The notes beneath the pieces were generated by a model. The model had not been told where the DNA came from, made no database searches, and saw only the letters and a program-made list of their open reading frames with translations. Both the position numbers and the translations under genes were made by a program. Shown one piece after another: positions 7,828 to 16,612 of a DNA stretch of 64,000 nucleotides (position 1 is the first letter of the stretch; each line of letters begins with the position of its first letter). The stretch is from Treponema sp. (lineage in GTDB: Bacteria > Spirochaetota > Spirochaetia > Treponematales > Treponemataceae), in the NCBI GenBank assembly GCA_017395545.1, contig JAFPUF010000073.1:1-64000 (forward strand), read 5' to 3'.

Positions 7828-7919
7828 TTAGGATTTTTTTTTGATTTTTTAGGATTCTGTAAGAATTTATTCCGTGACAACGAATAAAAGGTTAGGATTT
7901 TTATTTAAAAAGTTGGATT
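7828..7919. promoter_or_regulatory. Operator-like array of phased GGATT repeats
   Basis: Within the 310-nt gap between ytfQ and the GH5 gene, TTAGGATT occurs at 7828-7835, 7849-7856 and 7892-7899, and a close variant TTGGATT at 7913-7919. The GGATT cores start at 7831, 7852, 7895 and 7915, which are steps of 21, 43 and 20 bp. All four therefore lie on one face of the helix. The nearest copy abuts the candidate -35 of ytfQ. Confidence 0.5.
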
Positions 7920-7996
7920 TTTTACGGAGACTTTCATTTCTGCCCGTTCATTTTTCTATTGAACAAAAAAAAGATATTTTCTGCAATTTTCTGCTA

Positions 7997-8024
7997 TTGA
8001 TTCTGGAGATTTAGATTGTATAAC
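7997..8024 (+). promoter_or_regulatory. Candidate promoter of the GH5 gene
   Basis: TTGATT (7997-8002) and TATAAC (8019-8024) are separated by 16 nt, about 34 nt before the endoglucanase start. The rest of the gap shows only the repeat array. Confidence 0.45.
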
Positions 8025-8057
8025 ATATTACTATCTGCAAAAAAGAAGGGAAAAATC

Positions 8058-9266
8058 ATGAAAAAATTTATTAAAAAATCTTTTGTTCTTATATTTCTTT
8101 CTATATTTATCCTGTCGTCCTTCGCCGGCGAGAAATACAGTTTCTCGAAAAAGGCGCTGAAAGACAAAAAATCCGTAACGTTCAATGACTGCACGGCAAT
8201 GGAACTTGCACAGAAAATGAAATGCGGCTGGAACCTCGGAAACACCCTCGACGCCAACGGCAAAACAGGCCTTGAGTCTCAGGAAAGCTGGGGACAGCCC
8301 CTCACCACAAAGGAAATGATAGATGCAGTTGCAGCTGCCGGTTTCAAAACGATCCGCATTCCGTGTTCGTGGGCGAACCATTTCGTTGATTCGAATTATA
8401 CTATTGATACAGCCTGGATGGCGCGCGTAAAGGAAATCGTTGACTGGTGTATCGCTGACGGTCTTTATGTAATTCTGAACGATCACCATGACAACTTTGA
8501 GCGTGAATCTTTAATTCCAAAAGGAAAGGGCTACTATCCGAGTTCACTCAACTACAACGAATCAATGCTCTTCACAAAAAATGTATGGGCTCAGATTTCA
8601 CTTGCTTTCAACAAAGGCTACGACGAACACCTGATTTTCGAAGTCTTCAATGAACCACGACTTCGCGGCCATGAGCATGAATGGTGGTACAACCAGGGAT
8701 GTACGGTCTGCAAGGACGGAGCCAGCAACCTCAACAAACTCAACCAGCTTGCACTGAACACAATCCGCGCATCTGGAAAAAACAATGCCAAAAGATTCGT
8801 CATGATCACAGGTCTTGCAGCCTCAATCAACTCTTATCAGGCAGACTCCTCATGGAAACTTCCGAAAGACTCAGCCGAAGACAGGCTTTTGATTTCAGTT
8901 CACCTGTACACTCCGTATTCATTTGCAATGGAAAATCCCGGAGAAACCGTGTTCATGGAAAAGCATGCCGGAGAACTTGCCTACAATTTTGACTGGCTCA
9001 ATGAAAAATTCGTAAAGAACGGTCTTCCTGTCATCATCGGTGAATTCGGTGCGACAAACAAAAACAACACTGAAGAACGCATGAAGTGGTTCGAATTTTT
9101 TGTAAAGGAATCAAGAAAATACAACATGGTTCCCTGCCTCTGGGACAACGGCGACCCGAACGCAAAGAACACCTTCGAAGAAAAATTCGGATTCTTCAAC
9201 CGTAAAGAAGAGTCTTGGTATTTTCCGGAGATTATTGATATAATAGTGAAAAATTCAGAGAATTAG
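8058..9266 (+). CDS. Secreted endoglucanase, glycoside hydrolase family 5
   Basis: This 402-residue enzyme should cut internal beta-1,4 links in cellulose, xyloglucan or mixed glucans outside the cytoplasm. After a signal peptide (about residues 1-23, ending in SSFAG) comes a single GH5 barrel. Visible motifs are KCGWNLGNTLDA, TIRIPCSW, LNDHHDN, the acid/base Glu199 in FNEP and the nucleophile Glu329 in IIGEFGA. The pattern is closest to subfamily 4. There is no carbohydrate-binding module. I start at ATG 8058, after GAAGGGA, because the 14 residues upstream in frame are not signal-like. It is divergent from ytfQ and may share its control region. Confidence 0.9.
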   Translation: MKKFIKKSFVLIFLSIFILSSFAGEKYSFSKKALKDKKSVTFNDCTAMELAQKMKCGWNLGNTLDANGKTGLESQESWGQPLTTKEMIDAVAAAGFKTIRIPCSWANHFVDSNYTIDTAWMARVKEIVDWCIADGLYVILNDHHDNFERESLIPKGKGYYPSSLNYNESMLFTKNVWAQISLAFNKGYDEHLIFEVFNEPRLRGHEHEWWYNQGCTVCKDGASNLNKLNQLALNTIRASGKNNAKRFVMITGLAASINSYQADSSWKLPKDSAEDRLLISVHLYTPYSFAMENPGETVFMEKHAGELAYNFDWLNEKFVKNGLPVIIGEFGATNKNNTEERMKWFEFFVKESRKYNMVPCLWDNGDPNAKNTFEEKFGFFNRKEESWYFPEIIDIIVKNSEN

Positions 9267-9365
9267 GGCGTTTCCCGCCCTGTCCGCCTTCTGCAGATAA
9301 GGCGGGCCGGCGAGCACTTGCGTTGTCGTGCTCGTTTGCTATCCGCGGTTCCGCTAACGCATCAT
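9267..9365. repeat. GC-rich inverted-repeat segment, copy C
   Basis: The gap after the GH5 stop holds two hairpins: GGGCG...CGCCC right at the stop and CGAGCAC...GTGCTCG around 9311-9336. It is GC-rich like the other intergenic repeats, but its sequence match to them is weak. Confidence 0.35.
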
Positions 9366-9380
9366 CTTCGGGAGCTTATT

Positions 9381-11240
9381 TTGAAAAAAAAGATTGCCCT
9401 GCTCGTACAGGATTTGGATTCTGATTATTTTAACTTTATGGTAGAAGGCGCAAAGAGCTACTGTAACGGGCACGGTTATACACTCATGGTTTTTATCGTA
9501 CGCGGAAAAAACTGGAGTCACGGCTCTTTCGACTATCAGTACTATGCCGCAACGAAACTTCTCTCAAAAAGCAACGTCGACGGAATTCTCCTTGCGACAA
9601 ACACTTATTGCCAGAACGCCCCTGGAGCAAAACGCCAGGAACTCATAAAAGAACTCACCTTTGTTCCGCTCGTAAGCATAGGCGCGCGGATTCCGATCGC
9701 CTCAAGCGTTGTCTCCGACAGCAAGGCCGCTTTCAAGGAACTTCTTTACCACCTCTATGATTTTCATCAGAAAAAAAATATCGTTCTCATGATGCCGGTC
9801 TCGTCTTCCGTGGATATCATCATGCGGAAACAGGGCTACGAAGAATTCCTCGCCGAAAAAGGAATTCCCCTCGACGACAAAAAAATCATTTATGCAGACT
9901 ACACTTTTGAAGAAGCGCGCGAAAACCTGAAGTCTGTCTGCCCTTCAAAAGAAGAACTTTATTTTGACGCTATCGTCACCTGCTCAGACGACCTTGCATT
10001 CGGCTGCATCGCATATTTTCACGAAATCGGTGTCCTTGTCCCTGAAGACGTTTCTGTCACGGGCTTTGACAACCAGCGCCGCTGCCTCTACTCTACTCCG
10101 GAACTCACGAGCATCGACCAGCAGATTGACACTCAGGCTTATCTGGCGACCTGCCTCCTCGACAAGCAGATTTCCAAACAGGACTCAATGTCCCAGGAAA
10201 TGACCGTTCCTTCCATCGTAAAATACAGGGAATCCTGCGGCTGCAAAAAAGAAGAGAATGCCAAGGAACGCCGGAACAAATTTGATATGGAAGAGCTTAT
10301 CTTAAAGCGCAAGGAAGTCATCGCTCATTTTCACTTTTTCCTTCAGGAAATGCAGGCTTCGCTCTCCCTCACGGACTTCAAGAAACTTCTCGTCCGCAAT
10401 CTCCGCGACTACGGAATCAAATCCTGCGTAATCTGCCTCTATGATGAGCCGGTTTATTTCGGAAAAAACGACGACTTTGAGATTCCGGAATCTGCCCGAG
10501 TCCTCATCGCTTTCAACTCAAACGGCTATTACGAAAACCTTGAGTCAGTCAAGACAATCCCGGACGAAAAAATGATTCCGGACGGCTTTGAATTCGAAGA
10601 AAACGATGAAGTTGTTGTCACAAGCCTCTTCAACACCTCATATCAGTACGGCTATGTCGCATATACGCCTGGAGACGTCGAGTCACGCATTTACGAGCTG
10701 GTTTTCAGCGCCACGGGAATCGCACTCGCTTCAAACAGGCTTTTAAATCTCAAGGAAACCGATTCTGTCACTGACTCGCTCACAGGAGTCTTCAACCGTG
10801 GCGGATTCATGAAATACGGTGAAAAAGCCATGCGTGAGTCTATCGCAAAAGGCGAAACCGGAGGCGTAATTTACGGAGACATGGACCGCCTCAAAAAAAT
10901 CAACGACGAGCTCGGGCACGACATGGGCGACCTGGCAATCCAGGCAGAAGTAAAAGTCTTAAAAGAAGTTCTCTGTAAATGCTGCGTAATCGGCCGTCTC
11001 GGCGGAGATGAATTCGCTATTGTGTCCCCCGGCCTCGACGAAGAGAAATTCAAGATTCTCAACCAGAAACTCGAAAAAGCCAGCGAAAACTACAATAATA
11101 CAAGCGGACAGCCGTTCACGCTCTCAATCAGTCTCGGAGTCGCCTTCTTCTCAAAAAACAGGTGCGATCTTCAGGCCCTCCTAAAAGAAGCAGACGAAAA
11201 ACAGTACGAACAGAAGCGCCTCCACCACGCCCAGAGATAA
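9381..11240 (+). CDS. Cytoplasmic diguanylate cyclase with LacI-type sugar-sensing domain
   Basis: This 619-residue protein joins a LacI/PBP-type ligand-binding fold (about residues 1-290) to a linker region (300-460) and a C-terminal GGDEF domain (about 470-615). The GGDEF loop is intact (RLGGDEFAI, near residue 540), as is the upstream D-x-D-x-LKKIND block, so it should make c-di-GMP. No RxxD inhibitory site is seen before GGDEF. There is no DNA-binding helix-turn-helix, signal peptide or membrane segment, so it is a soluble cytoplasmic sensor. I start at TTG 9381 after GGGAG. The frame is open upstream, but there it covers repeat sequence. Its place among glucanase, porin and sugar-import genes suggests a sugar ligand. 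Confidence 0.82.
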   Translation: MKKKIALLVQDLDSDYFNFMVEGAKSYCNGHGYTLMVFIVRGKNWSHGSFDYQYYAATKLLSKSNVDGILLATNTYCQNAPGAKRQELIKELTFVPLVSIGARIPIASSVVSDSKAAFKELLYHLYDFHQKKNIVLMMPVSSSVDIIMRKQGYEEFLAEKGIPLDDKKIIYADYTFEEARENLKSVCPSKEELYFDAIVTCSDDLAFGCIAYFHEIGVLVPEDVSVTGFDNQRRCLYSTPELTSIDQQIDTQAYLATCLLDKQISKQDSMSQEMTVPSIVKYRESCGCKKEENAKERRNKFDMEELILKRKEVIAHFHFFLQEMQASLSLTDFKKLLVRNLRDYGIKSCVICLYDEPVYFGKNDDFEIPESARVLIAFNSNGYYENLESVKTIPDEKMIPDGFEFEENDEVVVTSLFNTSYQYGYVAYTPGDVESRIYELVFSATGIALASNRLLNLKETDSVTDSLTGVFNRGGFMKYGEKAMRESIAKGETGGVIYGDMDRLKKINDELGHDMGDLAIQAEVKVLKEVLCKCCVIGRLGGDEFAIVSPGLDEEKFKILNQKLEKASENYNNTSGQPFTLSISLGVAFFSKNRCDLQALLKEADEKQYEQKRLHHAQR

Positions 11241-11429
11241 ACCTCTTTCCCTCCGGGGCAAGTGGGGACTCTCACCGCCCGCTTTTCGTTATTCTCCAAA
11301 AAACACCTGTTTTTGTATTTTCTTGTTTATTCTTGATAAATTCTTACTAGTTAGTACAAAAATTTGATATTTTTATGTGTCTTCCTGACAAATAATTGAC
11401 TCAGTTAAAAAAAAGGGGGACACAAAGAA

Positions 11430-12692
11430 TTGAAAATCAAATCAAAACTCGCCATATGTGTTTCCTTTGCTCTTCTTGCGGGAAATCTCCAGACATTCGG
11501 TATTACGATGAAAGCCAGGGCGATTCTCACAGGAAATTTAGCGGAGGAGACCCAGAAAAAAGGCTCAGACAAGAAGTATGAATTTTTCAAGCTTAATTCA
11601 AAGCCTCAGAAAGATGACGACGGTCTTGTTATTGAAGTCAGCGATGCAAACTGGGGAGGACGCCTTGCCCTCTGGTATCAGTTTGACGCTTCCATGAACA
11701 AACTTGATCACACTAAGGCGACTTACGCTGAAGGTTCTGACGGAACAAGATTGAATTTCCGCCGCACAAACCTATGGTTCAAGCTTTTCCCGACATTAAA
11801 ATTCACAGTCGGATATGTCGGCAACGACCAGCTCTACAAAGAGCGCATCGATGACTGGAAAGTCGGAAATCCTTTCAAATATGACACCAGAGCATGGAAA
11901 GAACATCCTGGTTACGCAAACAACTCAGACGTTGACGAAATGGGACTTAGCGTTGAGAGCAGACCAATGGACGGTCTTATTCTTACAGCTGCAATCGCCA
12001 GAAAATGGGGACAGGAAGTCGGAACTTTCGGCTCAAAAGCATTCTGGACCAAAAACGGTGACGGAGATCCTGAATACTGCGCATGGGGTGCAAGTGCGAG
12101 ATACTATCCTGGTCACAACCTCTGCTTCCAGGCTGCATACCGCGATAACGGAACAAAAGACTTCAAAATTGCCCGCTGCGCAATCGGCTACGAAGGAAAC
12201 GGAATCTACGCTTTCGCACAGCCATGTTTCGGAATCGACTGGGACCGCACAGAGAACAAATACGAACTTTCAGGCATCTGTTTTGACCTCTACGGAGAAT
12301 ACACCTTTGATTCATGGACCTTCCTGGCTCATGTTCCTGTCACACTGCGCTTAACAGGTGATGACGGAGACCCGAGCTATCTTGAATATCTTGTTCAGGC
12401 AAAATACAACCTCGGAAAATTCGGAAACATGGAAGACTTCACACCGAATATCAAGGTCGGAACAAGGATTCACGACGGTGACCAGAAAGAAGCCTTCATC
12501 AGATTCGACGATTTTTCAAAAACATTGAACTTCGACATCACGCCGGGCGTTGAATTCAGTGTCGCTTCATGCGAGTTCAGCATCGGATTTGAGATGCTCT
12601 TTCATTCAGATTACGCTGTTGAAAGCGGAAAATACTCTGGCCACGAGAAATTCGAATGGAGAGTTCCGTTCAGCGCGGAAATCAAGTTATAA
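11430..12692 (+). CDS. Outer-membrane beta-barrel (porin-like) protein, first of a tandem pair
   Basis: This 420-residue protein has a signal peptide (about residues 1-24) followed by alternating polar/aromatic strands and a final strand ending in basic-hydrophobic residues (SAEIKL), the look of an outer-membrane barrel. The start is TTG at 11430 behind a GGGGGA site. The next gene encodes a clear paralogue: both have KAR/KAK near the mature start, the block GYVG-(N/Q)-D, ER-I-D-x-x-KVGNPF, NADVDEMG-like and LTGDDGDP/TTGRDDDP. Linked to polysaccharide genes, it may let oligosaccharides across the outer membrane. That role is inferred, and I know no named family. The 189-nt gap upstream holds only a small GC-rich patch and an AT-rich promoter-like zone. 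Confidence 0.65.
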   Translation: MKIKSKLAICVSFALLAGNLQTFGITMKARAILTGNLAEETQKKGSDKKYEFFKLNSKPQKDDDGLVIEVSDANWGGRLALWYQFDASMNKLDHTKATYAEGSDGTRLNFRRTNLWFKLFPTLKFTVGYVGNDQLYKERIDDWKVGNPFKYDTRAWKEHPGYANNSDVDEMGLSVESRPMDGLILTAAIARKWGQEVGTFGSKAFWTKNGDGDPEYCAWGASARYYPGHNLCFQAAYRDNGTKDFKIARCAIGYEGNGIYAFAQPCFGIDWDRTENKYELSGICFDLYGEYTFDSWTFLAHVPVTLRLTGDDGDPSYLEYLVQAKYNLGKFGNMEDFTPNIKVGTRIHDGDQKEAFIRFDDFSKTLNFDITPGVEFSVASCEFSIGFEMLFHSDYAVESGKYSGHEKFEWRVPFSAEIKL

Positions 12693-12719
12693 AAAATATC
12701 TAAAAGACGGAGGATAACG

Positions 12720-13907
12720 ATGAGAATAAATAAATTACTTTCAATATTTACAGTTTCTGCAATTGCACTCTCAGGCCTTTCAGCATTTGAGACAAAGGCA
12801 AAAGTCACAATGGAAGGAAGCCTTGCCAGGGAGACAAAAGCAAAGGGCGGAGACGCCAAATACGAAGTTTTCAACCTTGATACCACAGGCGACAAGGGAA
12901 AGAACAAAGTTGAGATCGAGGTCGATTCCGTTCTTGCCGGCGCTCACTTTGAATTATGCTACGACTATATAAACGAAGCAAACACTTCAAACGGAGTCAC
13001 TCATAAAGCAGAGGACGGTTGGTCAGCTTTCGCACGAAACACTTACATCTGGTTCAAGCCGGTTGACCAGGTTAAGCTCCGCCTCGGCTATGTAGGACAG
13101 GACGACTTCTTCGTTGAAAGAATTGACGAAGAGAAGGTCGGAAACCCGTTCTCATACACATTCCGTACAAACGGCAATTTGATGCCTTATTACATCACAA
13201 ACGCAGATGTCGATGAGATGGGATTCAGCCTGGCAGTCGAGCCGGTCGAAAACCTGATGATTTCTGCGGCAATCGCTCCGGGAGTAACTAACAGCGGAAT
13301 CACAAAGGACGGTGACAGCGACCTCACCTACAGCGCATGGGGTGCTGCAGCACGCTATACGATGGAACCGCTCAAATTCGAAGCTTCTTTCCGTGATAGC
13401 GGCAAAAAAAGCTGGAAAGTCGCAAGGCTCGGAGCAGGATATGAGTCAGAGACAGTCTACGCCTTCATCCAGCCGGTTTTTGGTTTTGACTACATCACCA
13501 GCACTGACAAATACGAGATGAACGGTTTCTGTGTTGACCTTTACGGCGAATACAGCATTGACCAGCTCAAACTCACGGCACATCTTCCTGTTACAATCCG
13601 AACGACAGGACGAGATGATGACCCGAAATACATTGAGTTTTTGGCAAAAGCAGAATACAACACGGGTGCACACGGTCTTCTTGACGACGTAACTCCTTAT
13701 ATTCTTGCAAAAAACATGGACAAAACAGTCATAACTCTTGACAGCAATGCAAGCGACAACCTCGCACTTACAGCACAGGCAGGTTCAGCATTCAAGATTG
13801 CAAACGCAGAGCTTGATGTCGGAGTCGCAGTTGACGTTCACGCAAAAAACGACGCTTCTGAGCGAATCACATGGGCAATTCCGTTCGTCGCAAAAATCGA
13901 GTTCTAA
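12720..13907 (+). CDS. Outer-membrane beta-barrel (porin-like) protein, second of a tandem pair
   Basis: This 395-residue protein is a diverged copy of the preceding barrel. It has a signal peptide ending near SAFE, shared blocks such as RLGYVGQDDFF, ERIDEEKVGNPF, DVDEMGF and DLYGEYSID, and an aromatic last residue (KIEF), the classical outer-membrane barrel ending. GGAGGATAACG precedes the ATG, and only 27 nt separate the genes, so they form an operon. The central loops differ most between the copies, which suggests different substrates or surface variation. Transport of sugars is a guess from context. Confidence 0.65.
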   Translation: MRINKLLSIFTVSAIALSGLSAFETKAKVTMEGSLARETKAKGGDAKYEVFNLDTTGDKGKNKVEIEVDSVLAGAHFELCYDYINEANTSNGVTHKAEDGWSAFARNTYIWFKPVDQVKLRLGYVGQDDFFVERIDEEKVGNPFSYTFRTNGNLMPYYITNADVDEMGFSLAVEPVENLMISAAIAPGVTNSGITKDGDSDLTYSAWGAAARYTMEPLKFEASFRDSGKKSWKVARLGAGYESETVYAFIQPVFGFDYITSTDKYEMNGFCVDLYGEYSIDQLKLTAHLPVTIRTTGRDDDPKYIEFLAKAEYNTGAHGLLDDVTPYILAKNMDKTVITLDSNASDNLALTAQAGSAFKIANAELDVGVAVDVHAKNDASERITWAIPFVAKIEF

Positions 13908-13914
13908 GGAAGTG

Positions 13915-13975
13915 CAGAAAAACACTTTTCTAACCCGTCGGGAGGGTTGCCCCATAAAAGGTAGCCCCCGTCATC
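13915..13975. repeat. GC-rich palindromic repeat, copy D
   Basis: AACCCGTCGGGAGGGTT forms a hairpin and is followed by GCCCC...GGTAGCCCCCGTCATC. The composition is like the larger palindromic repeats, but homology is only partial. It lies in the 118-nt gap before the lipoprotein gene. Confidence 0.35.
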
Positions 13976-14025
13976 ATCAGTAAAAAAACAGGGCATAAAG
14001 CCTGAAAATAAAAAAGGAGAAAAAT

Positions 14026-15567
14026 ATGAAAAGATTTCTGAAAAAAATCGCAATGGTTTCAGCCGGCGTTCTTCTCTTGAACGCATTCGTTTCCTGCGGT
14101 GGAGACGGTGAAGACGCAGAGGAGACTGTCAAAAAAACGGAACAAAATTCCTTATCTGACGATGCAGCAAAACTCTTTGAGGGTGCTTACATCATCGACA
14201 GCCTCTCAGGAGTAACTACAAGCTGGGACGAAAAAATACAGATTAAAGCAGATGTTGCTGACCGTATTCAGGTCGGTTCAAAAGTTGTTTTTGATATTGA
14301 TTTGAACGGCGATTATGCGCAGTTTATGGCTGCAGTCGGCTGGAACGATTGTAATGTAGAAAAGTATTACGATGAGAAAGGTACTGAAATTGCTGTAATA
14401 GAAGCTCGTAATCTTGATAAACCTGATGAAGATCATCCGGGTGTTTACAAATCAGGTGATGGCGTAGCACAGAAGGGTACATACTACTTTGTAGTAACAG
14501 AAGACAATATTGCCAACCTCCGTGACGGCTTTAACATTTACGGAAACTTCATCTGTAAGAAAATTGGTATCACAAACCTTTCTGATACACACTACGATCC
14601 GGATGCCGGCATTGAACTCGTAAAACCTGCAGACAAAGACGGTTACTACACATTCTGGTCACAGTACTCAGGAAAGGAGACAGGTTCTGTTGTTTTCGTA
14701 CTTAACTATGAAAGCGGATATGAAATGGACAGAACAACTGAAACCACCGATGAGAAGAAACTTGTTAATCCGACACTCAACAAGGCTGTAACACTCAAAG
14801 ATGTTACCATCAAATACATCATCAACGACGGTGAAGAAAAGACATACACAAGCTCAAGCATCAAACTTCCAATCAACGAGTATGGAACAGACTACCAGGC
14901 AAAAGTTCCTGTATTTAAAGATTACAAAGTTACAAAGAACGATGCAATTTACGTAAAGATTACAGCAACTGTTGATACTGCAGAGGCTGTCCAGGAGAAC
15001 GGAACAAGCATCATCCAGGGCAACCTGATTGATACAGCCCCGGCTGTAAATTACTGGCGTGAAATGTGTATTGAAGAGCAGCAGAAACAGCTTCTTAATG
15101 GAATCACTTATGCTGAAGCTTCTTCTGATCCTGTAGTTGACACTCAGGTTCCATTCTCTGCAACAAATCTTGAAGTAACAACTGCAACAAATACATATTC
15201 TACTTCAACACATGGTATTCAGGCAAAGGTTACAATCCGCAATGGAGAAACTTTGAAAAGTGTAGAAGCTGGTGATGTATACACAGTTGTTATGAAAGGT
15301 ACATCTACAAAGGCTTTTGTTCCACAGGTATTCTTCATGGATAACACAGAAGCTGGCGGTTACTTAAATCTCGGTGCATGGGGTGATACAATGAATGTTA
15401 CAGAAACAGCATTCGAAATCACAAAGGATATTACTGTTACGACAGCTCCTTCATCAGATGAACCAAATGCGTTCATGTTCGTCATTGACTATGATGAGGC
15501 AGCAGCTAAAGATGATATTGAAAATGCAACAATCACATTTACAGAGTTCTCAGTTACAAAGAAGTAA
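14026..15567 (+). CDS. Large surface or periplasmic lipoprotein of unknown function
   Basis: This 513-residue lipoprotein has lipobox AFVSC with lipid on Cys24, followed by a Gly/Asp/Glu-rich tether. The mature part is rich in Thr, Asp and aromatic residues in a beta-sandwich style. Two regions each resemble a carbohydrate-binding-module-like strand pattern, but no family can be named. A strong AAGGAG site precedes ATG. It follows the two porin-like genes and may belong to the same polysaccharide-capture group. Codon choice after about codon 80 favours GAT, GTT and ACA more than its neighbours, which favour GAC, GTC and AAC. This hints at a separate history. Confidence 0.6.
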   Translation: MKRFLKKIAMVSAGVLLLNAFVSCGGDGEDAEETVKKTEQNSLSDDAAKLFEGAYIIDSLSGVTTSWDEKIQIKADVADRIQVGSKVVFDIDLNGDYAQFMAAVGWNDCNVEKYYDEKGTEIAVIEARNLDKPDEDHPGVYKSGDGVAQKGTYYFVVTEDNIANLRDGFNIYGNFICKKIGITNLSDTHYDPDAGIELVKPADKDGYYTFWSQYSGKETGSVVFVLNYESGYEMDRTTETTDEKKLVNPTLNKAVTLKDVTIKYIINDGEEKTYTSSSIKLPINEYGTDYQAKVPVFKDYKVTKNDAIYVKITATVDTAEAVQENGTSIIQGNLIDTAPAVNYWREMCIEEQQKQLLNGITYAEASSDPVVDTQVPFSATNLEVTTATNTYSTSTHGIQAKVTIRNGETLKSVEAGDVYTVVMKGTSTKAFVPQVFFMDNTEAGGYLNLGAWGDTMNVTETAFEITKDITVTTAPSSDEPNAFMFVIDYDEAAAKDDIENATITFTEFSVTKK

Positions 15568-15571
15568 CTGA

Positions 15572-15608
15572 GTAACCCCTACTCAACCGGGCACAACCTG
15601 TGCCCGGA
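15572..15608. repeat. GC-rich palindromic repeat, copy E
   Basis: CCGGGCACAACCTGTGCCCGG is the hairpin core, followed by ACGTAACGCCCC, the complement of the GGGGCGTTACG start of copy F. It may double as the terminator of the lipoprotein operon, though there is no long T-run. Confidence 0.45.
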
Positions 15609-15629
15609 CGTAACGCCCCTCTTCAAAAA

Positions 15630-15853
15630 AACTGCGAGTCGTTGTACTATTATACAGAATTCGTTGAGAGGGTCAGGAAAAGCCAAAAGAAGGTATTTCC
15701 CCGACCGAAGCCATCAACGAAGCCGTAGACTTCGCCATCAAGAATAATTTCTTGGAGGGCTTATTTGAGGAGCAGAAAATGTACATAACAAACAGTTTAC
15801 TTACAGAATTCGACCAGGTTCTTGCCCTTAAAAACGAAATGGTACTGGCATAA
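15630..15853 (+). pseudogene. Remnant of an Rpn-family (PD-(D/E)XK) nuclease/transposase-like gene
   Basis: Two reading frames together encode the C-terminal part of an Rpn-type protein. One frame gives YYYTEFVERVRKSQK, and the next frame, from about 15675, gives EGISPTEAINEAVDFAI, FLEGLFEEQKMYI and SLLTEFDQ before a TAA at 15853. The change of frame falls in an A-rich stretch near 15675, and no start or N-terminal nuclease domain remains. It is a decayed fragment, not a functional gene. The family identification rests on the A-x-D-x-A-I...EF...LLTEFD pattern. Confidence 0.55.
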
Positions 15854-15866
15854 AAGAGGCTCTTCC

Positions 15867-16505
15867 GTGACACCTCTTCTCTCCCCAGAACAAATCACAG
15901 AAGTTTTCTCGCGCTTCAGAGCCGTAAATCCTGAGCCAAAATCCGAACTTGAATACAAAACGCCGTTCACGCTGCTCGTCGCCGTCGTGCTCAGTGCACA
16001 GGCTACCGACAAAAGCGTGAACATCGCCACCCGCGAGCTCTACAAAGTTGCTGATACGCCGGAGAAAATTCTTGCCCTCGGCGAAGAGGGGCTTATTCCC
16101 TACATAAAGTCAATAGGGCTTTACAAATCGAAAGCCCGCCACATAATTGCCCTCTGTCAGAAACTTCTTTCAGAGTTTAACGGCGAAGTTCCGCGGGACC
16201 GGGAAAAACTCATGTCACTGCCGGGGGTCGGACGAAAGACCGCGAATGTCGTTCTCAATGTCGTCTGGGGTGAACACACGATGCCGGTTGACACACATAT
16301 TCTCAGAATTGCCCCAAAAATCGGGCTTGCAGAAGGAAATACTCCCGAAAAAGTCGAAAAATCTTTACTCGAGCGGGTGCCTGACGAATTCATGGAACAT
16401 GCACATCACTGGCTTATTCTTCACGGGCGCTATGTCTGTACGGCAAGGAATCCGAAATGTGAAAATTGTCTTATAAATGATATTTGCCAAAACAATGATT
16501 TGTGA
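15867..16505 (+). CDS. nth: Endonuclease III (DNA glycosylase/AP lyase)
   Basis: This 212-residue base-excision-repair enzyme removes oxidised pyrimidines and nicks the abasic site. Seen are the helix-hairpin-helix LPGVGRKTANVV, the catalytic Lys in the hairpin (Lys of GRKTA), the catalytic Asp in PVDTHILR and the C-terminal iron-sulphur cluster motif C-x6-C-x2-C-x5-C (CTARNPKCENCLINDIC). I choose GTG 15867, 7 nt after AGAGG. This gives the normal family length (E. coli 211) and avoids running through the upstream remnant. Confidence 0.95.
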   Translation: MTPLLSPEQITEVFSRFRAVNPEPKSELEYKTPFTLLVAVVLSAQATDKSVNIATRELYKVADTPEKILALGEEGLIPYIKSIGLYKSKARHIIALCQKLLSEFNGEVPRDREKLMSLPGVGRKTANVVLNVVWGEHTMPVDTHILRIAPKIGLAEGNTPEKVEKSLLERVPDEFMEHAHHWLILHGRYVCTARNPKCENCLINDICQNNDL

Positions 16506-16510
16506 TAAAA

Positions 16511-16599
16511 TGGGGGCGTTACGGGGGGGGTATCCCCCGTTAGAAGGGGGTGCGGCACAATGAATTGTGACGCAGGGGGAAGGCCTTTCCCCTCCCATA
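16511..16599. repeat. GC-rich palindromic repeat, copy F
   Basis: This fills the gap between nth and the MscS gene. Its two stems are CGGGGG.../CCCCCG near 16522-16540 and GGGGGAAGG/CCTTTCCCC near 16575-16592. Read on the minus strand it aligns along most of its length with the segment inside the rsuA-like gene (copy G) and with copy B. Confidence 0.65.
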
Positions 16600-16612
16600 A
16601 AAGGAGTTTTTT

